NCBI GenBank assembly: GCA_017937485.1
Contig: JAGBDN010000041.1
Span: forward strand, 1 to 32,995
DNA length: 32,995 bases
Direction: 5' to 3'
DNA from: Thermoguttaceae bacterium
GTDB lineage: Bacteria; Planctomycetota; Planctomycetia; Pirellulales; Thermoguttaceae
Shown here: piece by piece, positions 28,663-32,995 of the stretch
Layout: every line of letters begins with the position of its first letter
Position numbering within the stretch: position 1 is the first letter of the stretch
Translations under genes and position numbers: made by a program
Notes under the pieces: generated by a model
Told to the model about the DNA's origin: nothing
The model's database searches: none
The model's input: the letters and a program-made list of their open reading frames with translations, nothing else

Positions 28663-29856
28663 TTAGAAGCGGGAGCGTTCCGGCAATTTTTTGAACTCAA
28701 AGGGTTCGCCGCGCAAGATTTTCGCTTCGACAATCTTATCCGGGGCGACGTTCGACTCGGCTTCCGGGTCGATCCGTTCGATTTCGGAGAGAACGTCCAT
28801 CCCCTCGACGACGCGCCCGAAAACGGTGTGAACGCCGTTCAGGAAGGAGGTCGGGACGAAGGTCAGGAAGAACTGCGAACCGCCGGTGTTCGGGCCGGCG
28901 TGCGCCATGCTGATCGAACCGCGGAAGTGTTTGCGGGCGTTCGGGCCGTTGCACTCGCACGGGATGCAGTAACCGGGGCCGCCGGTTCCGTTGCCGTATT
29001 GCACGTCGCCGCCTTGCGCCATGAAGAACGGCAAAACGCGGTGGAACGGAACGTCCGAGTATTTCCCTTCCGCGACGAGCGTCAGGAAGTTGCCGACGGC
29101 GTTCGGCGCTTCGTTTTTGAAGAGTTCGAGAACGATATCGCCTTTGGTCGTTTTGATCAGGACGCGCGGCAGATTGTCGGCGGCTTCCTTAGCGCGAATT
29201 TCTTGTTCTTTCGCCCATTCTTTTTCATATTGGCCGAGCACTTGATAGAGCATCGGCTCGAGGTTCATTTTGCTTTGCGGGTCGATTTTTTCCCAAACGC
29301 TCGCGTCTTTTTCGACGGCGAGGTCGCGCCATTTTTTCGCGTCTTCGAGATTCATCGAGCAGAACGCGGCGAAGGCGGCGTACCCGTAGAGCGCGTCGGA
29401 GCCTTCCGGAAGCGGGAATTCAAAAACGATTTTCGCGATATTGTACGCCATTTCGTAATTTTCGCGAGCGCCGACGGCCCATTGGAGCATTCCGCAAAGG
29501 AACGCGCGCAACTCGGCGTTTTGACCGTCGACCGACTTATAAGCGTCGAGCGCGAGCGGAACGAGGGCCTTTTGCAGCGCGGTCGTCGCGTCGAGCAGCG
29601 GTTCGAACTCGGCGGCGATTTGGTCGCGTTCTTCCGGCGTCGCGGTTTGATACGCGTCTTTCAAGGCGCGAAGTTTCTTAAGGTTGTCCTTATACTTCGT
29701 CATTTCGACGGAGAATTTTTCATATTGCGGACCGTCGGTCCGATCGGCGACCGCGGCGGCTTGCGGAGCGGCGGCGGGAGCGGCTTCTTGAGCGAACGCG
29801 GCGCCGACGCCGAAGGTCGCCGTCGCGAAAAGAGCGGCAAAAAGGAGTTTTTTCAT
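28663..29856 (-). CDS. Secreted cyclophilin-type peptidyl-prolyl isomerase with long N-terminal extension
   Basis: The 397-aa product begins with a signal peptide (MKKLLFAALFATATFGVGA, ending AFAQE). About 190 residues of helical, charged sequence follow (roughly 40-230, including Tyr/Trp-rich repeats such as YEMAYNIAKIV). The cyclophilin domain starts at RVLIKTTKGDIVLELF near 232. Active-site residues are seen in VPFHRVLPFF (Arg273), MAQGGD and SMAHAGPNTGGSQFF. The domain has a Cys pair (GYCIPCECNG) within a loop. The tryptophan that binds cyclosporin is replaced (NGVHTVFGRV). It probably helps fold proteins in the periplasm. A promoter is seen upstream on the same strand; rsmD is divergent. 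Confidence 0.93.
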   Translation of the reverse strand: MKKLLFAALFATATFGVGAAFAQEAAPAAAPQAAAVADRTDGPQYEKFSVEMTKYKDNLKKLRALKDAYQTATPEERDQIAAEFEPLLDATTALQKALVPLALDAYKSVDGQNAELRAFLCGMLQWAVGARENYEMAYNIAKIVFEFPLPEGSDALYGYAAFAAFCSMNLEDAKKWRDLAVEKDASVWEKIDPQSKMNLEPMLYQVLGQYEKEWAKEQEIRAKEAADNLPRVLIKTTKGDIVLELFKNEAPNAVGNFLTLVAEGKYSDVPFHRVLPFFMAQGGDVQYGNGTGGPGYCIPCECNGPNARKHFRGSISMAHAGPNTGGSQFFLTFVPTSFLNGVHTVFGRVVEGMDVLSEIERIDPEAESNVAPDKIVEAKILRGEPFEFKKLPERSRF

Positions 29857-29986
29857 TTTGTATCGATTTCTTCAATTAAACGGTTTATTCGGTCGATCGA
29901 ACGCAAAAACGCCGACCGTTCGGACGCTCGTCGCGATTCTTTTCGTCGAGAAACGCGGGCGTCCCCTTTTAAACGTCGCTAAAGAT

Positions 29987-30015
29987 AGTATAAAGAAAAC
30001 GTCGAGGAAAAACAA
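29987..30015 (-). promoter_or_regulatory. Candidate promoter of the cyclophilin gene
   Basis: On the minus strand TTGTTT (30015-30010), a 17-nt spacer and TATACT (29992-29987) form a sigma-70-type promoter. The start would be about 120 nt before the ATG. A plus-strand TATAAA overlaps (29989-29994) and could serve rsmD, but has no good -35. Confidence 0.5.
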
Positions 30016-30065
30016 GTCGCTTTTCTTCCCTTTCCCCCTTAAAACCGAAAAAACAGGAAAAAGCC

Positions 30066-31184
30066 GTGAAAAAAACGCCGTCCCGCAAGAGCCGACGCGA
30101 AAATTGGGAAAACTTTACCGACGGTAACGACGACGTTACGATCGCTCCGTACCTCTCGAGCGCCGAAGTCTGCCGCCGTTTCGCTCCGTCGAAGAAGAAA
30201 AAGGGCGCCGCCGTCGACGATTCCGACGATTTTTTCGACGCGACCGACCTGATGAACAAGGGCGCGGACGATTATCGCCGCCAACGTCGCGCCGCGAAAG
30301 CGCAAAAAGGGCGCGGTCGCCGCGTCGCCGACGCCGATTTGAACGTCGATATTAATAAGGAAGGAAAAAAAAGCGAAAAAATTTCGTCCGACGGCGGCGC
30401 TTCGAGCAAAACCGGCAAGTTCGACAAAAACCGCAAAAACGTTCGTCCGAACGCGTCGACGGCGCCGGTCGAGACGCCGGAACCGCGCAAGCGTTCGAAG
30501 CGGAATAAGAACGTCGGGAGCGAACCGGGCGACCGCGGCGACTCGGTCGGCTTGCGCGTCGTCGGCGGGCTCTTCCGCGGAACGAAGCTCGAATACGGCG
30601 GCGACCGTCGCGTTCGTCCGATGAAAGAGCGGGTTCGCGAGGCGATCTTCAACCTCCTCGGACAAGACGTTCGCGGGAAGCACGTCGTCGACCTCTTCGG
30701 CGGCACCGGCGCGCTGACGTTCGAAGCGATCAGTCGCGGCGCGGTCTCGGCGACGACGATCGAAATTCACTTCCCGACGGCTCGAATCGCTCGGCGCAAC
30801 ATCGACATTCTTGAGGAGAAAATCCCCGGAACCGCCGCGAAAATCGAGTTGACGACGACCGACACGTACTTCTGGGGCCGCAAACTCGCCGCGACCGACC
30901 CGAACGCTCCGGCGCCGACGTCGGCGATCGAGTCCCTTTCGCAGGCGACGCTTCCGAAAGACGTTCCTTGGCTCGTCTTTTGCTCGCCGCCGTACGACTT
31001 CTTCGTCGACCGCGAAGGGGAGACGCTCGAGCTGCTGCAAACGCTCCGCGAACGGGCGCCGGAAGGCTCGATCTTTGTCGTCGAGTCGGACGACCGGTTC
31101 GATTTCGACCTCCTCGAAGTCGAGATTCCGCCGAAAAAACGCCGTTCGTACCCGCCGGCCGAAGTCGGTATCTTCCGCGTTTGA
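30066..31184 (+). CDS. rsmD: 16S rRNA (guanine966-N2)-methyltransferase RsmD with basic N-terminal extension
   Basis: RsmD methylates G966 of 16S rRNA using S-adenosylmethionine. The catalytic domain covers about residues 160-372: LRVVGGLFRGTKL, the RsmD helix MKERVREAIFNLL, the SAM-binding VVDLFGGTGALTFEAI, and a motif IV that reads CSPPY (Ser307-Tyr310) instead of the usual D/NPPY. The first 160 residues are highly charged and low in complexity, rich in Lys, Arg and Asp, and have no counterpart in E. coli RsmD (198 aa). The start is a GTG with CAGGA about 7 nt upstream. It is divergent from the cyclophilin gene. The family call is firm; the role of the extension is unknown. Confidence 0.88.
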   Translation: MKKTPSRKSRRENWENFTDGNDDVTIAPYLSSAEVCRRFAPSKKKKGAAVDDSDDFFDATDLMNKGADDYRRQRRAAKAQKGRGRRVADADLNVDINKEGKKSEKISSDGGASSKTGKFDKNRKNVRPNASTAPVETPEPRKRSKRNKNVGSEPGDRGDSVGLRVVGGLFRGTKLEYGGDRRVRPMKERVREAIFNLLGQDVRGKHVVDLFGGTGALTFEAISRGAVSATTIEIHFPTARIARRNIDILEEKIPGTAAKIELTTTDTYFWGRKLAATDPNAPAPTSAIESLSQATLPKDVPWLVFCSPPYDFFVDREGETLELLQTLRERAPEGSIFVVESDDRFDFDLLEVEIPPKKRRSYPPAEVGIFRV

Positions 31185-31592
31185 TTCGACGCCGACGAAA
31201 GCGCCGAACCGTCTTCGACGTTGGAAACGAAACCGCGACGGTCGCCCTCGCCGTCGCGGCTCGAATCGTTTTGTTCTCTTCTCTCCAACGAGACAAAAAC
31301 GGAAAAATTGTCGCGACCGTAAAAAACCCGCCGGGTCAAGAAAAAAATCCGCTCGCCGAGGGGGAAAAATTCGAAAACACCCGTTTTACGGATCGCGAAT
31401 TTTTGTTATACTCGCTTCTAAACGCGTCGTCGCGCCGCGCCGCTCTAAGCGCGCCGACGGCCCGACGCTCGCCAACTTCCGTTCGTCGCCCCCGTCCGAA
31501 GCGCTTCGGTCGCGTCGAGAACGCGACGACGAGCCGAAATTTTTCAATCGACAATCAAAAACAACAACGACAATCAAGGATTGAAGCTCGCA
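31185..31592 (+). other. 408-bp spacer before the TlpA-like gene
   Basis: The spacer starts with a perfect GC-rich stem, CCGCGACGG (31233-31241) / CCGTCGCGG (31251-31259), followed a few bases later by a T/C-rich stretch. This may end rsmD transcription. A promoter lies at 31385-31412. The rest has no supported gene. Confidence 0.6.
31385..31412 (+). promoter_or_regulatory. Extended -10 promoter for the TlpA-like gene
   Basis: TTTACG (31385-31390), a 16-nt spacer and TATACT (31407-31412), with TG one base before the -10 (31404-31405). The layout is the same as before rpoB. The leader would be about 170 nt. Confidence 0.55.
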
Positions 31593-32995
31593 ATGAAAAA
31601 GACGAAGGGATTTCTCGCCGCCGCGTCGACGCTTTCCGTCGCGCTTACTCTCGCGCTCGTCGCCGACGACGCTTTCGCGCAAGCCGGCCCGCTCGGAGCC
31701 GTCCGCGCTCGCGCCGCCGCTCGCAACGCCGCCCGAACCGGCGCGGTCGCGACCGAAATGGAAACGGTCGCTCCGGCGCAAACGACCGCCGCTCCGGCTC
31801 CCGCCGCCTCCGCTCGCCCGACCGCCGCGGCGAAAAAGTCGGACGGAAGCGAATTTGTTATCCCGGCGAACGCGACCGCGGAACAACTCCTCGCGCAAGC
31901 GGATCGTCTCCTCTCGAACGAAACGGTTTTCGAAACGGAGGAAGAATACGTCGCTTGGGTCGACAAAATGCTCGCGACGAACGCCAAAATCGCCGACCGC
32001 GTTCTGTCGATGAAAACGACCGACGAAACGTTCCTCAAAGCGGTTTCGCTTAAAGGCCAAGTCCTGTGCTATCAAGCGTCGGTCGACGTCGCCGTTTTGC
32101 CGAAATTGAAGGCGTACTCCGACGCGCTCCAAAAGAACAAACGCGTTCAAAGCCTCGAAGAAGGGCGCGACGCGGCGCTGGCGTTCTCCGGCGTTTACCT
32201 CCAAGCGAAAGTCGCCGACGTCGTCGAACGCGGCGGAACCGCTCAAGAACTGAAAGCGGCGATGAAGGAAGTCGAAGCGTTCGTCGCCGCGAACCCGACC
32301 GCCGCCGATATGACGGCCGACCTCGTCGTTCCGGTCGCGATTTTGGCCGCGACGCTCGAAGACCCGACCCTGCCGAACGCCGTTTGGGCGCCGATTCTTA
32401 AAAACCTGAAAGCCGCCGGCGACGCCGATTCGCTCCGCGCGCTCGAAGGGCTCGAAGGCGCGATTCGCTTCTCCGAACTCGAAGGCAAAACCTTCGAATG
32501 GTTCGGTCGAACCGCCGACGGCAAAGCGTTCGACCCGGCCTCGATTAAGGGCAAAGTCGTTCTCGTCGACTTCTGGGCGTCTTGGAACGAATCTTGCGCC
32601 GACGTGCAAGAACAACTCGCGAAACTTTACAAAGCCTACAACAAGAGCGGTTTCGAAGTCGTCGGGTACAACCTCGACGGCGACGCGAAGGCGATGCAAG
32701 CGTATTTGGCGAAAACGCCCCTCGCTTGGCCGATACTGACCGACTTGCAAGCGATCGCGGCGAAAGAAAAATCGCTCGCTCGTTATTACGGGATCGACGA
32801 AGTCCCGACGCTGATTCTGATCGGCGGCGACGGCAAAGTCGCGGCGGTCGACGTCGACCTCGAAACGCTCCTCGCGACGTTGAAAGTCGTCTTCCCGGAC
32901 GTCGAAGCGCCGACGCTCGGAACCGCCGCCGCGACCGCCGCTCAACCGAGCGCCGCCGCGACCGGAGCCGCCCGTCAAACCGCTCCCGCCGCGAC
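31593..32995 (+). CDS. Secreted TlpA/thioredoxin-like protein, partial at 3' end
   Basis: The frame opens with ATG at 31593 and runs off the end of the window (at least 467 codons). The signal peptide is MKKTKGFLAAASTLSVALTL through ADDAFAQAG, followed by an Ala/Pro/Thr-rich linker (about 38-80) and a helical domain (about 85-290). A TlpA-like domain follows from about 305: IKGKVVLVDFWASW, then GFEVVGYNLDGD and the cis-Pro loop YYGIDEVPTLILIGGDGK. The active site that is normally WCxxC reads WNESC (Asn332 to Cys335), so the first, attacking Cys is missing. It likely sits in the periplasm. AAGGA lies 12 nt before the ATG, rather far. The tail after about 430 turns Ala/Pro-rich again. Confidence 0.85.
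   Translation, partial: MKKTKGFLAAASTLSVALTLALVADDAFAQAGPLGAVRARAAARNAARTGAVATEMETVAPAQTTAAPAPAASARPTAAAKKSDGSEFVIPANATAEQLLAQADRLLSNETVFETEEEYVAWVDKMLATNAKIADRVLSMKTTDETFLKAVSLKGQVLCYQASVDVAVLPKLKAYSDALQKNKRVQSLEEGRDAALAFSGVYLQAKVADVVERGGTAQELKAAMKEVEAFVAANPTAADMTADLVVPVAILAATLEDPTLPNAVWAPILKNLKAAGDADSLRALEGLEGAIRFSELEGKTFEWFGRTADGKAFDPASIKGKVVLVDFWASWNESCADVQEQLAKLYKAYNKSGFEVVGYNLDGDAKAMQAYLAKTPLAWPILTDLQAIAAKEKSLARYYGIDEVPTLILIGGDGKVAAVDVDLETLLATLKVVFPDVEAPTLGTAAATAAQPSAAATGAARQTAPAA

Overview
The window is a piece of chromosome from a planctomycete, most likely an anaerobic, gut-type member of the Pirellulales (Thermoguttaceae-like). This is inferred from several things. A HYExAFE-type protein, a family I know from planctomycetes, is present. 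Many proteins are secreted and Ala/Gly/Met-rich. RsmD carries an SPPY motif in place of D/NPPY. The hybrid cluster protein is the class I type of anaerobes. Codon use strongly favours GAC, GTC, GCG and TCG and nearly excludes TTA, CTA and TCA. I have no 16S rRNA or database match, so the family-level placement is tentative.

Region 1 (1-13.1 kb) is the classic information-processing block: the 3' end of tRNA-Trp, then secE, nusG, rplK (L11), rplA (L1), rplJ (L10), rplL (L7/L12), rpoB and rpoC, all on the + strand. The order is textbook, but the spacers are long and structured. There are two stacked hairpins before rplK, a hairpin with a possible promoter between rplJ and rplL, and a strong intrinsic terminator after rplL. 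A 0.56-kb AT-rich spacer with an extended -10 promoter precedes rpoB, and a perfect 12-bp inverted repeat lies between rpoB and rpoC. A strong terminator closes rpoC.

Region 2 (13.1-19.9 kb, + strand) holds three genes. The first is a [2Fe-2S]/ASKHA protein related to corrinoid-protein reductive activators. The second is a cytosolic sulfatase-fold protein that has lost its catalytic motifs. The third is a secreted GH50-like (agarase-type) glycoside hydrolase. A 40-bp tandem repeat lies between the last two.

Region 3 (20-25.5 kb) mixes strands. It has a 287-aa protein with a possible PD-(D/E)XK nuclease core, an unlisted 29-aa very basic protein gene on the - strand, and a 77-aa small protein. 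It also has a secreted Gly/Met-rich protein (- strand, good promoter) and an RmlD-like SDR whose catalytic Lys is replaced by Met.

Region 4 (25.5-33 kb) starts with hcp (hybrid cluster protein, all ligands visible), converging on a bidirectional terminator with a HYExAFE protein and a stand-alone receiver-domain regulator. A secreted cyclophilin is divergent from rsmD, which carries a long basic N-terminal extension. The window ends inside a secreted TlpA/thioredoxin-like protein in which the first active-site Cys is Asn.

No CRISPR array, insertion sequence, prophage or rRNA was seen. The most notable signals are active-site losses in otherwise recognisable folds (sulfatase, SDR, TlpA) and the structured spacers of the ribosomal/RNA polymerase block. 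I did not find a convincing complete new system.
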